64,000 nucleotides of DNA from Cordia subcordata (lineage: Eukaryota; Streptophyta; Magnoliopsida; Boraginales; Cordiaceae), in contig JAPTOF010000011.1 of assembly GCA_028554755.1 (NCBI GenBank), positions 3,748,501 through 3,812,500 of the forward strand, in the 5' to 3' direction. The position numbers and the translations under genes were made by a program. Positions 31,728 through 44,283 of the stretch are shown here, one piece after another. The first letter of the stretch is position 1. Each line of letters begins with the position of its first letter. The notes under the pieces are model-generated. The model worked only from the letters and a program-made list of their open reading frames with translations, had not been told where the DNA came from and ran no database searches.

Positions 31728-33240
31728 ATGATTCACAACCCTAAACCTACCACCGTCAAAGCCGCCGGACAAGCAAGTGTTGACCAACATCAACCTGCCT
31801 TGTGAACCAAAAACGTGGGATAAAATGTGGTGCCCGACAAGCAAGTGTTGACCAACATCAACCTGTCTTGTGAACCAAGAATGTAGGATAAAACATGGTC
31901 AGTCGTCTTAACGGGCCTACATCAATGAAAGTGCCCTTTAAACTTAACCTCTTACCAATTGAACAATATCAAAATGCACCATCTTTTGTTATCAAAGAAT
32001 TAGAATATAAGGAGATGGCTGAACAACTTGCTTTTGCACTTTTTGGGAAATTTAAAACCATGCCGAGTATGCATAGTGTCGTCTGATGGCTCAAAAAACA
32101 CAATTTTACAGAGGCATATGGGATTTTGTGGCTTGGATACAAGTGTGTACTCATAACTTTTTCAAAAGTGGTTGACTTTATAAGAATTTGGAGCAAAAAA
32201 GAATGGAACATATATGGTCACACGATGCAGCTTTCAAAGTAAACAGCAGATTTTGAACTCAAGAAAGAAGCACCTTTTATGCCGGTTTAGGTGCGTTTTC
32301 CTCATTTACTAACACATCTTTACAAATAGCTACAAACAATAATGGGTTTGATGTACATAGTGGGAAAACCCTTGTAGATGGATGAAGGTACATCGAAAGG
32401 GACAAGGCCAGCTTTAGCTAGAGTTTATATCGAATTAGACTTGTTAAAGAATCACCCAATAGATATTTGGATTTAGGTTAGGGCTAATGATAACTCTAAA
32501 AATGTTTTTGGTTTTTGGCAGCTTGTGATCTATGACGAAATTCCAAAATATTGTCTCAACTACTCATAAATAAGTCGATAAATCTACATGCCCAATTATT
32601 TGAAATAATAGAAGGAGAGAAGTTACGATTGAAAGACAAGTAGAGCAACCGTAACAACACTTGAATAAATAACCATTGGAGGGCTCTATCAATATGGGTA
32701 AAAATGGGAAGGATCAACCAAACCAAAATCAGTGGAACAATAACTGGAATAGGAACAATAGATGTATGTATAGACCAATGTAGCAGGAACAAGAAGAGGT
32801 TGTATTGCTTCAAAATACATTTAGTGCACTTGGAGAAGGTCATGTCAATGACACCAAGCAAATTGAAGACTAAAACTAGCCTATTGTTCAACCTGTTAAT
32901 AAAGGAAAATAGCCAATAAAAGAAGTGGGAGGGGGAGATGGGCTAATTGCTAGAAATGGAAGGACAGAGGATAACGATACAAGAACTAGAGGAGGGAAAG
33001 TTTGTCACTGATGTTGAATCCAGTTTGGATTATGAATTAGAGTTAGGGAACTCTATCCAAAGATATAATAAAAGGAACGGAATTAGAACCTATACAGAGT
33101 TCAAAGACCTCAACAAAAATTAGGAGGACCTTCAACAAAACCAACATGATCATGTTATTGAAGGACCTGTTAAAGGGCTTAAAATTCTGGGAGTGAAAGG
33201 GAGTTGAAGGGGGAGATGAGTAGCGATAGAAGGGTAGGAA
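31728..33240 (+). pseudogene. LINE ORF1, DUF4283-type RNA-binding protein remnant
   Basis: ATG 31728 starts MIHNPKPTTVKAAG. At about 31915-32220 the plus strand reads KVPFKLNLLPIEQ, FVIKELEYKEMAEQLAFALF and YGILWLGYKCVLITF, typical of the DUF4283 domain of plant L1 ORF1, followed at about 32355-32470 by VGKPL and ARVYIELDLLKNHPIDIWI. A zinc knuckle is not visible. Frameshifts and stops throughout. It ends at the hAT insertion; a short C-terminal remainder lies at 36923-37300. Confidence 0.75.
31768..31903 (+). repeat. Two 68-bp tandem repeats in the LINE ORF1 start
   Basis: Units 31768-31835 and 31836-31903 share GACAAGCAAGTGTTGACCAA and GATAAAA. The duplication shifts and disrupts the ORF1 N-terminus. 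Confidence 0.9.
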
Positions 33241-33248
33241 TAATAGGC

Positions 33249-36200
33249 TATGAAGCACCGACACCTTCAAAGTGCGGCGTATTGCGTGTCGGACACTGAC
33301 ACACCCTTGACACACTTCGACACCTGTCCAACACATGTTTGCAATTTTTTTAATTTTTGACACGCTCCGACACGGAAATGGACTTGCACGGGTTTTTTTT
33401 CGTAATTTTTGAAATTATTTGGGGCACTAATGCAAATTCAAAAATAATTAAAAAAAATCAATCTAACTTACTTATGCTGCTTCTCGTCTTTTCCAGATAA
33501 GTTATCTTCTCACTTTTCTAAACTTCTTCAGCCAAAAATACTCAGCCCTCGACAAAATAAATAAATAAATAAATAAATAACTTACCTCCAATATTCCGGT
33601 GCTTGGTAGGATGGACCCGACATCGACAACAAATCTTTTAAGAAAGGTAAGCATATACAAGATCTATATGTGTATGTATATGCAAAATTTATATGTATAT
33701 GCTCATGTATGAGGCCCAGTTAAAGACAAGGAAAATTTAACAAAGATACGGAAAATTAAAAAAGATAATTAAAGAACTTCAAGTTTTTCGCTGCTTTTTT
33801 TTCTTGTGATTTTGAAATTTGATTAGAGAGAAGAAAAGCTACACATGAGCATAAATAAGTATTGTTATTTTTGGACTTTGGTTGACCTTTTTTTTTTTTT
33901 GGCTATTGAAGAGAGGAAAGTGAAGAATGCGAAACGAGCATCAATGAGTTGTTATTTTAGCTACAGCTGATAACATTGGACTACTTTTTTTTTTATGCCT
34001 CTTCAATTTCTATTATTTAATTACTTCATAATGATGCAGCTTTTAAGACCCTTTAATTATGTATTTATCTTTGACACACTGTATGAATTGTGATTAGCTC
34101 TCTAGGTCCATTTGTGTTGGATAATGAATTTTAGGGATCTATTTTTTGTTTGTGATTGTTAATTTGTTAATTTCTTTTTTTTGTTAGTGATTGTTAATTT
34201 GTTATGAATTGTGATTAGCTCTCTGTTGTTTGTGATTGTTAATTGGGTATTAATAATTATTTTGACAGAGAGACAGGGTTATAATTTTTGAGATATGACT
34301 TCATCATCTTTTACTGCTAGTGTACCTTCACCACCAATTTTGAGTGAAAATCAAGATCAAGATTTAAGTAAACCACTATGGAAATATGTTACTAGGACAA
34401 ATAAAATGAATGATGGTGGTGGAAATTATACATGGATATGTAATTTTTGTCACCAAACTAAGAAAAGCTCTTATACTAGAGCTAGGGCTCATTTATTGAA
34501 GATACCTAAGGCGGGAATAAGAGCATGTCCTAAGGTTAGAGATGTTGATTTGGTAGAAATGCAAAAACTAGACGAGCAAGCAACAAAGAGAATGGAAAGT
34601 AGTGCTCCAAAAAAAGTGTCTTTGCCTAGGAGTACTACAACAAATGTTATTCAAGGGCAATATGATTATAAAAGAAGAAGAACAAGTGGAAGTGTAGGTA
34701 GTTCTTCACAATCTAATCCCATTCTAAAGGGATTCAATATTCAAGCCCGTGATATGTTGCATGTTAGCATTGCACGGATATTCTATTCTGCCGGATTGTC
34801 ATTTCATTTGGCAAGGAATCCCTATGAAATACATTCTTATTCATTTGCAGCCAACAATAGTATTCCAGGATATTTGCCTCCTGGATATAATTTATTGAGA
34901 ACTACTTTACTTCAATAAGAAAAAGCTCATGTGGAGAGAAAATTGCAACCTATAAAGAGCACTTGGAGTCAAAAGGGGGTAAGTATTGTCAATGATGGAT
35001 AGAGTGATTCACAAAGAAGACCACTTATAAATGTTATGGCGATGACAGACGGAGGGCCAATGTTTTTTAAGGCGATTGATTGTTCGGGAGAAATAAAAGA
35101 TAAACACTCCATTGCTAATATATTGAAAGAAGTAACTGAGTGTTTTTGGATCATGAATGTTCATGATGATATTATGTTTGTGAAAAATTTCATCATGAAC
35201 CATTCTATGAGGTTGGCCATGTTTAATGAGTTTGTCCTACTAAAGTTGCTTTCGGTGGCAATTACTCGGTTTGCTTCAGTAATTGTGATGATGAAGCGAT
35301 TCAAGCTTATCAAAAAAGGGCTTCAAGAGTTGGTTATAGTGAGCAATGGAGTATTTATCGAGAAGATGATGTGGGAAAGGCTCAAGTGGTGAAGGAGACA
35401 CTTCTTAATGATTTGTGGTGGGATAAAATTGATTACATCATTTATTTTATGGGGCCTATTTATGACATGCTTAGGACATGTGACACTGATAAACCTTGTC
35501 TTCACTTGGTTTATGAAATGTGGGATTCCATGATTGAACAAGTGGTTTTTATGATGTGATCTAGTAGTTTTTATGATGTGATCTATAAAATATTCAGGAA
35601 AGAGGGAAAGCAACTTAGGAGTCTAGTAGTTTTTATGATGTGATTTATAAAATTTTCATTGATCGTTGGACCAAGAACTACACTCCACTCCATTGTTTAA
35701 CTCATTCATTGAATCCCCAAGTAAGTTATTTATTTGAAATTTCATTTTCTATATTTTTTCATGCAATTTTAAAATCTATATTCATTCTATTTATTCTCTA
35801 TTCAAGGTACGATACTCAAGAATGGATTGATGAGGTCCCTGGTTGTGTTCCTCTACACAAAGATTTGGAAATCTCTCAAGAAAGGTCAAAATGTTTGAAG
35901 AAGTTCTTTCCAAATCCCACTGATCATGTCAAAGTCAACATGGAGTTTGCAAATTTCTCCACCAATGCAAAAGAATTAGAGATAGTGATTCAATATATGA
36001 AGGCTATCATATGGATCCTAAAGCTTGGTGGGTGATTCATGGAGCTAGTGCACCATTGCTTCAAAACTTAGCTTTGAAATTACTTGAACAACCTTCATCA
36101 TCATCTTGCTGTGAGAGAAATTGGAGCACTTATTTGTTTATCCACTCCTTGAAAAGAAACAAATTGGCACCAAAAAGAGTTGAAGATTTGGTCTTTGTTC

Positions 36201-36922
36201 ATTCCAATTTGCGTCTTTTATCTAGGAGAGATGAACACTATTTTAAAGGACGAAGTAAAATGTGGGATATTTGCGTAGATACATTCGAGTCCTTTGAAGA
36301 TGTGGGAGAACTTGCAATTGCAAACTTGTCCCTTGATGAGCCTGAAATAGAGGCAGTGATCTTCATGGATGATGGTGATACTGTGTTGGAAAGGGATGAT
36401 GAAGAGCTTCAATCTAATGAAGCTGAAGATGAATGAATATTATGTGTTTCTTTATGAATTTTAGCTTTAAACTTTAACTTTTTAATGTGTTGAATTGGTT
36501 TGTATTTTATGAATATGTTACTTCATGGTGTTTAATCTTTCATGACTAGTTATATGTTAAATATTATGTTATTGCGTGTGTTCTTGTATGTTTGATTGAA
36601 AAATTGTTGGGGTTTTTTAGGTCTATTGTTGTTGAACATGAATTACAAGAACTGATGGTTTTTTTTTTTCTTTTCTTGTCATGCATGAATTACAAGAATT
36701 GGGGGTCTCTTGTCGTGCCATATTTTGGGGATGGCTGAAGCCTCTGAAGCAAATTGATTTGTCATGATAAAAATGATATTTATGCAATATAATGATAAAA
36801 ATGATATTTATGTAATATATAAAAAATTTAAATATTTTTTTATTTAATGTATTGTAAGCATGTAGTATTCTAATTTTTTGAAAAAAGATGCATCGGCGTG
36901 TCGCATAGTGTCGCGTATCGTA
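33249..36922 (+). mobile_element. hAT DNA transposon inserted in the LINE
   Basis: It encodes a BED-finger/DUF659/dimerisation-type transposase. Ends resemble each other in inverted orientation (TATGAAGCACCGACAC on the left, TACGATACGCGACAC read from the right), with subterminal CGACAC repeats at 33250-33370. The 8-bp target duplication is not convincing. A short (AAAT)n run at 33554-33581 and repeated GTTTGTGATTGTTAATT at 34140-34245 lie upstream of the coding region. LINE sequence lies on both sides. Confidence 0.75.
34295..36436 (+). pseudogene. hAT transposase, disrupted
   Basis: 34295-34918 is open for 207 codons: a BED-type zinc finger (residues about 28-70, CNFCHQTKKSSYTRARAHLL), a basic linker (KRRRTSG) and the start of the DUF659 region (FYSAGLSFHLARNP). 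It stops at 34916-34918. Readable beyond: LQPIKSTW, QRRPLINVMAMTDGGPMFFK, FVKNFIMNHSMRLAMFNEF, then DKIDYIIYFMGPIYDML. Roughly 60 residues expected between the GGPMF block and FVKNF are missing, which removes part of the catalytic core. At 35555-35645 a TAGTTTTTATGATGTGAT unit is present three times, breaking the frame. An intron is likely at 35721-35806. The C-terminal dimerisation region (36011-36436) is open and reads ALKLLEQPSSSSCCERNWS. Inactive. Confidence 0.8.
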
Positions 36923-37305
36923 GGGGTAACTGCGACCGAAGAGGGAGAGTGAGGGGTGATCTTAGGGGGTTTTGCTTGGTTAGGAAAGTTTGGTTGTGCG
37001 AGAGGAAGAAAATTTGATTGAGGAAGTCGAACCCAGGGGAGAAGTGAATGTATTGATAGTTGAAGAATTAAATCAGGTAGGTCATCAAGAATCGGTTCCG
37101 GAAGCAAGTAATGATGAAGAAGCTGATTATTCGGGCTTCTGAGAAAGACAATACTTGTGGGCAATTGAAGAATTCAATGAATAGGGCGAACAAGTCCGCG
37201 GATAACAGAGAGTTAAATGCGAATAAATTTGCAAGGCATAAGAAAAAGATGTAACCATCTTTAAACCTAAGAGCAGGAGGATCAAAAGGATCAAAAAACC
37301 CCTGA

Positions 37306-40300
37306 ATGTTTAACACGTTTAAAGGTCTTATTTGGAATATAAGGGAGATGACGAAATGTCGTAGTTTTAGACGGCTGAAAAATTTGTGTATGGTGGAAAG
37401 GTTACAGTATGTTGCAATTTTAGAACCTCTGATTAGACGAGATGCAATGGAGGAGTTTTGTCGCAAACTGGGTTTTAAGCACTGTGCTGGAAACCCCAGC
37501 AATAAGACTTGGGTTTTTTGGAATGATTCTTTAGAGTTCAAGATAATTCGTAACCACAATCAATGTCTCACATTCAAGGTGAAGGTTACTTCGCTGCTTT
37601 TTGTTTCTCTTACTTCTTTTGTGAATACGCATATTAACCGTGCAGATAGAGGCATATTGTGGAAAGAAATGGAGCAAATTGCAGGTCTGAATAAACCATG
37701 GTGCATTGGAGATGACTTCAATATGACAATGCATGCTGGGGAAAGGAAATGTGGTGCGGAACCCCAATTAGGTTCTACGGATGATTCTGTTGAGTGTTTA
37801 ATGAACTGCGGACTGGTTGATGTGGGTTTTGAAGGCAATGAGTATACTTGGACCAACAATACGATATTTCAGAGGCTTGACAAAATCTGCATAAATGATG
37901 ATTGGGCAGATAAATTTAAATTGTGCCATAACCAACATCTGGTGAATGAAGGATTGGATCACTGTCCGTTATTGTTCTCTTATGCTGCTGAGAGTGATAA
38001 TAAATCCTCATCTTTTAGATTCATTAATAGCTGGACCCAACACCCGAGTTTCAGAAATCTGGTTCAGAATAATTGGAGCTTGCCGGTGACATCATAGGGG
38101 ATTTAGAAGTTTTGGGATAAATAGAAACGTCTCAAAGATAGACTTAAAGTCTGGAATAAAGCTATTTTTAGCAATATCAATACAACGGTTAAAGAAGTGG
38201 AGGACAAAGTGGTTAAAGCTAAAACAGAATTCCAAAATTCACCTTCTCCAGCTAACCGAGTGATTCTGATTGAAGCTGATACTCAATTAAGTAGAGTTCT
38301 AGCTTAGAAGGAACAGTTTTGAAAGCAAAAAGCAGGATGTAAATGGGCTAGCGAAAGGGATGGGAATACGAGATTTTTTCATTCAGTGGTATTGCAAAGG
38401 CAAGTTAAAAGAGTTACAATTGGCAGATTGAAGAGTCAGAGAGGGGATCTATTGAGGATCAGAGTTACTTAAAAGAGTCAACAGTTAACTTATTCTTCTA
38501 AGCTTCTTATAGCTGAACGAAGTAGGCCTGAGGATGCATTTTGGCATCTGATCCCGTCGGTAGTGGAGCAAGAAGATAATGACATGTTGAATTCTCAACC
38601 TTCGTTGGAGGATATTAAAACAGTAGTGTTTAGCATTGATGACAATAGCACAGCAGGTCCTGATGTTTCTCCGCTCACTTTTCGAAAACCTGTTGGGATA
38701 TCATCAATGCTAAATTCATGGAAGCTATTGGGGAGTTTTTCAAGGATGGGAACCTTCCGAAGGGGATTACTTCTACATCTATCATCTTTAATCCTAAAAA
38801 CCAAAGTCCGTTGTCCTGGAGCCACTTTCGGCCTATTAGCCTACTATGTACAGTCTTTAATAAAATTATTACAAGACTAGGGCTACGAGGTTAAGAAAAT
38901 TACTGCACAAGATCATTGAACCAAATCAAAGTTGGTTCATTCCAACAAGATTGATCAGTGATAATGTCCTTCTTGCATAGGAGCTTATTCATAGAATTGA
39001 TAGGAATGTGAGACTCAAACATTATGCTCAAGCTGGACATGATGACGGCTTACGATCGTGTGGATTGAAGTTTTCTTATCCAAATGCTTGAAAGATTTGG
39101 GGCTTGTTTTTTCAAATGCGCTTTTTTCAACATCTTTTGAAAAATAGTTTTTTTTGAGAAGTTAAAAATTCTGGCTTCTAAAAAAAAAAAATTATATTTG
39201 AACTTTTTTCAGAGTTTCAGTTTTTTTTATATCAAATCAAATAGTTGTTACAAATTAAATGTAACTTTTTCAAGAAAAAAACGTACATTTTCCCAAGAAA
39301 AAATCAATTCAAACAGGCCCTTGGTTTTGATGAGAAGTGGATTTCTAAAGTTCGAAAATGTAATAGAAATTGTTGGTCTTCAATAATGGTTAATGGAGAA
39401 CTAAGTGGCTATTTCAAGTCAACTAGAAGCTTACGACAAGGTGATCGCATATCACCTCTTTTATTTATGTTGGTGGCAGATTATATGTCGAAGGATTGAA
39501 TGTGCTAGTGCTGAATTGTCCGAGTTTGTGGTTTAGAATGGGTAAGGTTCACTGGTTTCTTATTTGGCCTTTGTAGATGATGTGGTAACTTTTACCAATG
39601 GAGCGTAAACGGCGTTGTCCAAGATTTGTAGCTTCCTCGAACATTATGAGGATGTCTTTGGACGAAAAGTGAATGAAGGCAAAAGTTGGTATGTGTCTAG
39701 TGATAAGACTTCGGTTAGTAGGCATCTTATTATATCTGCTACAACGGGTTATAGGCGACTTCAGTTACCTATTGTGTGTCTGGGTGTGCCTCTTTGTAAA
39801 GGACTGAAGAAGATTGCTTTCTTTGGTAGCATCATTGAAAAAGTTTAGAATAGGATTAATGGCTGGAGTGCTAAACTTTTGTTAACCGGGGGCCGTATGG
39901 TTCTCTTGAAAAGTATCCTAAACTTTATGCCTTCGTACCTGATGCACGTACAGCCCCCTGACGAGGTTATTGATCGCTTGGAGAAGCTATTTAACAAATT
40001 CTTATGGGAAGACTGCAATGGACATCGGGCTGTGCATTGGGTGTTGTGGAGTCGTGCCTGTTTACCTTTCGAGGAGAGTGGTTTGGTTATAGGAATCTTA
40101 AAGAGGTAAGTAAGGCTATGGCTCTAAAACTCTGGTGGAGGTGTCGTACTTTGAATTGTGCATGGGCAGTGTTTATGAAGACAATTTATTATGGAGAGGG
40201 GCCGATGGTTTTTGTGAGATGAAAACAAACTGACTCAGAGGTTTGGCAGCAAATTGATATGTGTAGAAGTTGGTGAGCAACTCATCAGATGGAGGCTGGG

Positions 40301-40790
40301 GCGAGGGCAGTTGTTTTTCTGGCATGATTTATGATGGGGAGGCTTAACCTTAACGCAGCTGTTCCCGATAGTGAGGGATCCCTTGTGCAAGGCTAGTGAT
40401 GTATGTGTCCATTGTGTCTAGAAGCTGGACTTATTGTGCGAAATGGTACCAGCACATGTGGCTGTAAGCATAAGTGAGATTAGTGTACAGGTGGAGAAGG
40501 ATTTGCCTTTGTCGTCTCTTTCAGCTAATGGTAAACTCACTTTGGCTAGTGCTTGGAAAGCTATTAGAGAAGGTAGCGCTACTTCTTTTATTCATTCACA
40601 GCTGTGCCATAGAGCTATCCCTCAAAAAATTTGCTTTTTGGTGTGGCGGATTCTTGACGATTGGATTCAAGTAATAACCGTCTTAAACGAAAGGGCTTGC
40701 ATATCTTCTCGAAGTGCCAATGCTGCAAACATGAAGAAACTTTGCAACATATTTTGTTAAGTAGCAGCTTGGCTCAAAAAGTCTCGGGTC
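37306..40790 (+). pseudogene. LINE ORF2: endonuclease, reverse transcriptase and zf-RVT domain, broken
   Basis: 37306-38097 is an open apurinic-endonuclease-like domain: LIWNIRE, AILEP, CIGDDFNMTMHAGE and LDHCPLLF contain the expected Asn, Glu, Asp-Asn and Asp-His positions. Reverse transcriptase traces start at about 38620 (DDNSTAGPD), continue through SGYFKSTRSLRQGDRISPLL (about 39405-39465), and include FVDD at 39570-39581 in place of YADD. 39840-40110 holds the thumb-like NRINGWSAKLLLTGGRMVLL. 40530-40775 is a zf-RVT domain ending in CQCCKHEETLQHIL. Numerous stops; the MITE at 39100-39320 lies inside the reverse transcriptase. Confidence 0.85.
39100..39320. mobile_element. Tourist-like MITE, copy 1 (in LINE reverse transcriptase)
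   Basis: About 221 bp starting GGGCTTG and ending CAGGCCC, with inverted-repeat ends and A/T-rich homopolymer runs. TTG occurs on both sides (39097-39099, 39321-39323), as expected for a 3-bp PIF/Harbinger duplication. It is homologous to 53772-53996. Confidence 0.85.
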
Positions 40791-40830
40791 ATTTTGAGTT
40801 TGTTTTTTAGTTTTATGGTTATCTCACAAT

Positions 40831-41870
40831 TGTTGGAAATCGTGGAGACTTTTCCCGAATTTTCACGTACAGGATCAAGCTCTAGAATTAAATTTTTTTA
40901 AAAATCTAGAATTACCTCAAGAATAGTGGGAGGAGGCTATTTTTGAGTTTAGGGGATTGGAAGAAAATTTTTTTGACATTGGGTTTTTTACAAAAATATA
41001 CATACAAGAAATAATGAGAATTTTCCTTATATAGGGAGACTTGGGCTTTTCATAAAGCCCATCTCCATAACCTACTAAGTCCAAAGATTTGGATTTAGAA
41101 TTTTGGACTTATCAAATTCAAATTAAAGCCCAGATTAAATCAATATTTAATTTATAAACAATAACTCATGAATTAATTTTAATCCATATATCCAGTGCTA
41201 GCTAGACATAGTTAACTCAATTTTGCTACCCATAAAAATAATTAAAAAATTATAATATTTAATTCTCAATTAAATATCTATAGTGTTAATTACCCCTATC
41301 ATTATTTAATTAATAATTAAATAATAACACGTCTAATTCTCAATTAAACGTGATCGAGATAATTACAAGAGGGCCAATCCTTCCACTAATTCTCATCCAT
41401 ATGCGTGACTACATAGGTTCAAACTTAAGCCGGTAATATAAGGACTATCCTTGTACTAATCAATGATATCAGCTAGCGACGGTTCCCGATGTCCAAATAA
41501 GCCGAATAGTTGCAAGGCAATATTTAATGAACCTGGGCACTATGGTGGATTCCTTATGACCTTCAATATTCTGAATTAACCCTAGGAACGTGGTAAACTA
41601 TCAAACCATTAATCAGCTATTCCATATCAAGTCCTAATCTCGTCATGACTCATCATGATGTAATCACGTGACACATAACGCAGAAAGCTTTAGCCAAAGT
41701 CTTACTGGATTAAGACTAAGCAGAATATCATTCTTTTAATACAAGGAGTGGTCAATCCCATCTTGACCTACGCATTGACTTCGCAGCACTTGCCTACTCC
41801 CAGCAGTCTTTCGTCACTGGATTATAAATTCAGATAGTTCGGTACCAAAGCATGGGGAGTAATCCGCAAG
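40831..41870 (-). repeat. Solo LTR inserted near the LINE 3' end
   Basis: About 1.04 kb unlike the surrounding LINE. Read on the minus strand it looks like an LTR: a CTATATAAGG TATA box (about 41025-41035), a leader after it, and the end TTTCCAACA at 40831. ACAAT (40826-40830) and TCAAT (41871-41875) may be the target duplication. After 41875 a LINE-like C-terminal reading resumes (EIITFLLVLFTWM). The family was not identified; the right border is placed by the duplication. Confidence 0.55.
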
Positions 41871-42261
41871 TCAATATGGTGGTCTCAGGTCTGAAGAAAT
41901 ATGACATCCATGTACACCACAAGTACTTTGCGGTAGAAATTATTACCTTTCTGCTGGTGTTGTTCACTTGGATGAAGTCGTCGGAATTGTTTAGTCATAG
42001 GAAAGGTTATTGCCATCGAAGTCGCGAGAGACATAGAGACATTTTGTGCATGTTCCATACGCGGTGCTTTGTGTGTTTGGGAGTTTTGGATGATTTCAGT
42101 CTTATTATACAGCTCGTGTGTCTCACGTGTAGGGAAGTGCATGGTGATTGTTGGGCGCGTAGTAATAAGGGAGCATAGTGTAGCGATTATCTTATTTATA
42201 GTTATAAAAATAAGTTTGATTTAAGATACTTATATCTTATAGATTACACTTGCATTCATGT

Positions 42262-42542
42262 GACTGACATCAATCCATGATAAACATTTGTAGGTCTAGA
42301 ACAAAAATTCGTAAAATTACAACAAAAATCTGTAGGTCTTTTTTGAAAAATTTGTAGCCTTACAAATTTTGTTTTAGACCTAAAATTTTTTATAGATTGA
42401 TAAATTTTTGTTTTTGACCTACAAATTTTTTTTTTATAGACTAATGGTACAAATTTTTCTAAAAAGTCCTCCAAAATTTTGTTCTAAACCTATAAAATTT
42501 TATTTTAAACCTACAAATTTTTTCTATAGATTGATGTTAGTC
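42262..42542. mobile_element. Small foldback MITE, unclassified
   Basis: Ends are inverted repeats: GACTGACATCAATC on the left, GACTAACATCAATC read from the right, continuing into ATTTGTAGGTCT / ATTTGTAGGTTT. Inside, variants of CCTACAAATTTT and ATAGATTGAT recur four to five times in both orientations. No coding capacity, no clear target duplication. 42543-42776 to its right is A-rich low-complexity DNA. Confidence 0.65.
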
Positions 42543-42776
42543 GAAAGAGTGAAAGAGCTTCTCATATCTTATAAGCTACAGTTTGTATGTATGTTAGAAA
42601 TTTTCAAATTATATATTATTTGTACTTTCAATAATACCTTCAATTAAAAAATAAAAAATTAAAAATTAAAATATAGAAAATTAAAAAGATTGAAAATTAA
42701 AAGTAAAAACTTAAAATTAATATAATTGAAACTCTATAATTTAAAATTAATAAATTTAATAACTAAAAATTAAAAC

Positions 42777-44283
42777 AGGTAAATTGTATAATTGCCCACT
42801 GTGGTTTGTAAAATGTACACCATATATCATGTGGTTACGAAATTAGCTAAGACACCCCCTATAGTTTTAGCAAGAGTGTGCATAGACCCCTCCATTAGCA
42901 TTTCCATCCCAGATAACAAGTTTTGAGCTTCACGCATGCATAATGAGATGCAGCTTGTTTATTTTGATTTAAAATATAATGAATAGACTAATTAACCCCT
43001 AATAAATGTTAAAATAAAAAATATTATTAAAATTTAAAGAAAAAAAGAAAGTCACGTTTTTCTTCATCAGACCTACAATGAACAACCCAAAAGAAAAACC
43101 CATGACCCAAGCTTCAATTGCACACAACCATTCAACTAGACAATCTTTGATCGAAACCACTACCGCATTCACCACCGACCGGTAACCCTCCAACGCCTCT
43201 CTATCTTTGCGCCATCGTCATCTCACTGTCCACCTCGAGAACACCATTATTGCACCTTCAAGCTCATGTCGCTACCATCCTCGGCCACCTCATGCCGTAT
43301 CGGCATTACCAACGTGCTCCTTTAGTTGTTAGGGATCTAACGACACATTTCATGCAAGCTTTGAAGACTCCCAGGTCCGTCCACCACGAATGGCCATGGC
43401 CCCCATCTTTCAAGCTTCCACCCTCGAGGATTTCAGCCATACCACGCCATAACACAGTCACCATCGCGTTCCTTGTGCTGCTCCAACTCTAATGACATGC
43501 CTTGTGCCAATCAAAATAGCCCCTAGGCCAATCCACCATAAAGACCATAGCTGCACCACCTTCAACCTCGTTTTTTTCCCTTTCTTCTTCTTTTCCAAAT
43601 TATGTTTCATTGCCTCCATATTAACACTCTGTGTTTGTTAATTACTAATTCCTAGTCAAGCAGGCAAGAGGGTAATTGTTTAGCTTCAAAGAATTAAACA
43701 ATATAGAAACATCTTCTAAGCTTTAAGAGCTTACGTCTTGGACTTGTAACAAAAAGAGAAAAAAGAGGAAAATAATAAAGAGGAATTACATACAAGGTGA
43801 AATAATTCTTAAACAAGCCCTTTTAGACATTCTATATAATATTGTCGAAATAGGGAAATCTAGATGCATAATTTCTACTGAAGAAACTTTTTGGTATAAC
43901 TTGTCCTTGTTACGTGTTTATTGTGCAGAAAAAACAAAACCAAGAATACGGAGTTTTATGTTATTTCTTATTGTAATTTTTTAATTTTTTTCCCATTTTA
44001 GCACTTTGTGGAGGTTTTTTTTTAATAATTCTTTTCATTTTAAATCACCCCCGCGGTTTTGAAAATATGCACGCTATTCCCCTAAACTAGTTGCAACTTG
44101 GGCGGGTGTGAAAGGGTAAATTAGACATTTTGCATAGCAATTAGCAAAAAACTAATGGCCGTTAGCTTTAGAGGGTGTGTGCACTATCTTAAAACCATAA
44201 GGGGTGAATTAGATAATTTCTAAATTATAGAGGTTAACATGCACATTTCGTAAACCACAGGGGGGCAATTATGCAATTTCCCC
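42777..44283. mobile_element. Mutator-like element (MULE) with 10-bp target duplication; possible Pack-MULE
   Basis: AAATTAAAAC flanks both ends exactly (42767-42776, 44284-44293), the right size for a Mutator duplication. The terminal inverted repeats are about 120-180 bp, recognisable by AAATTGTATAATTGCCC on the left and AAATTGCATAATTGCCC read from the right, followed by TGTGGTTT. The interior at 43080-43500 is clearly more GC-rich and CCTCC/CCACC-rich than anything nearby, as captured gene fragments often are. The 80-codon frame at 43250-43492 is not recognised. No transposase. Chance duplication in A-rich DNA is possible, but the long repeats support the call. Confidence 0.85.

Larger units (their letters stand above)
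31690..42200 (+). mobile_element. LINE L1-type retrotransposon, fragmented by three later insertions
   Basis: ORF1 (31728 on) and ORF2 (37306-40790, C-terminal traces to about 42180) of a plant L1. It is interrupted by an hAT element (33249-36922), a Tourist-like MITE (39100-39320) and a solo LTR (40831-41870). After removing the MITE and one copy of its 3-base duplication, the reverse transcriptase reading continues directly. The 5' end is placed just before ORF1; the 3' end and poly(A) are uncertain. It sits in an intron of importin-alpha-like copy 1. Confidence 0.8.

Noticed and set aside
33249..33256. 8-bp target duplication of the hAT element
   Set aside because: Left and right flanks (TAATAGGC, GGGGTAAC) do not match, so it was not claimed.
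37068..37559. 163-codon minus-strand frame over the LINE
   Set aside because: Antisense to a recognisable LINE endonuclease domain.
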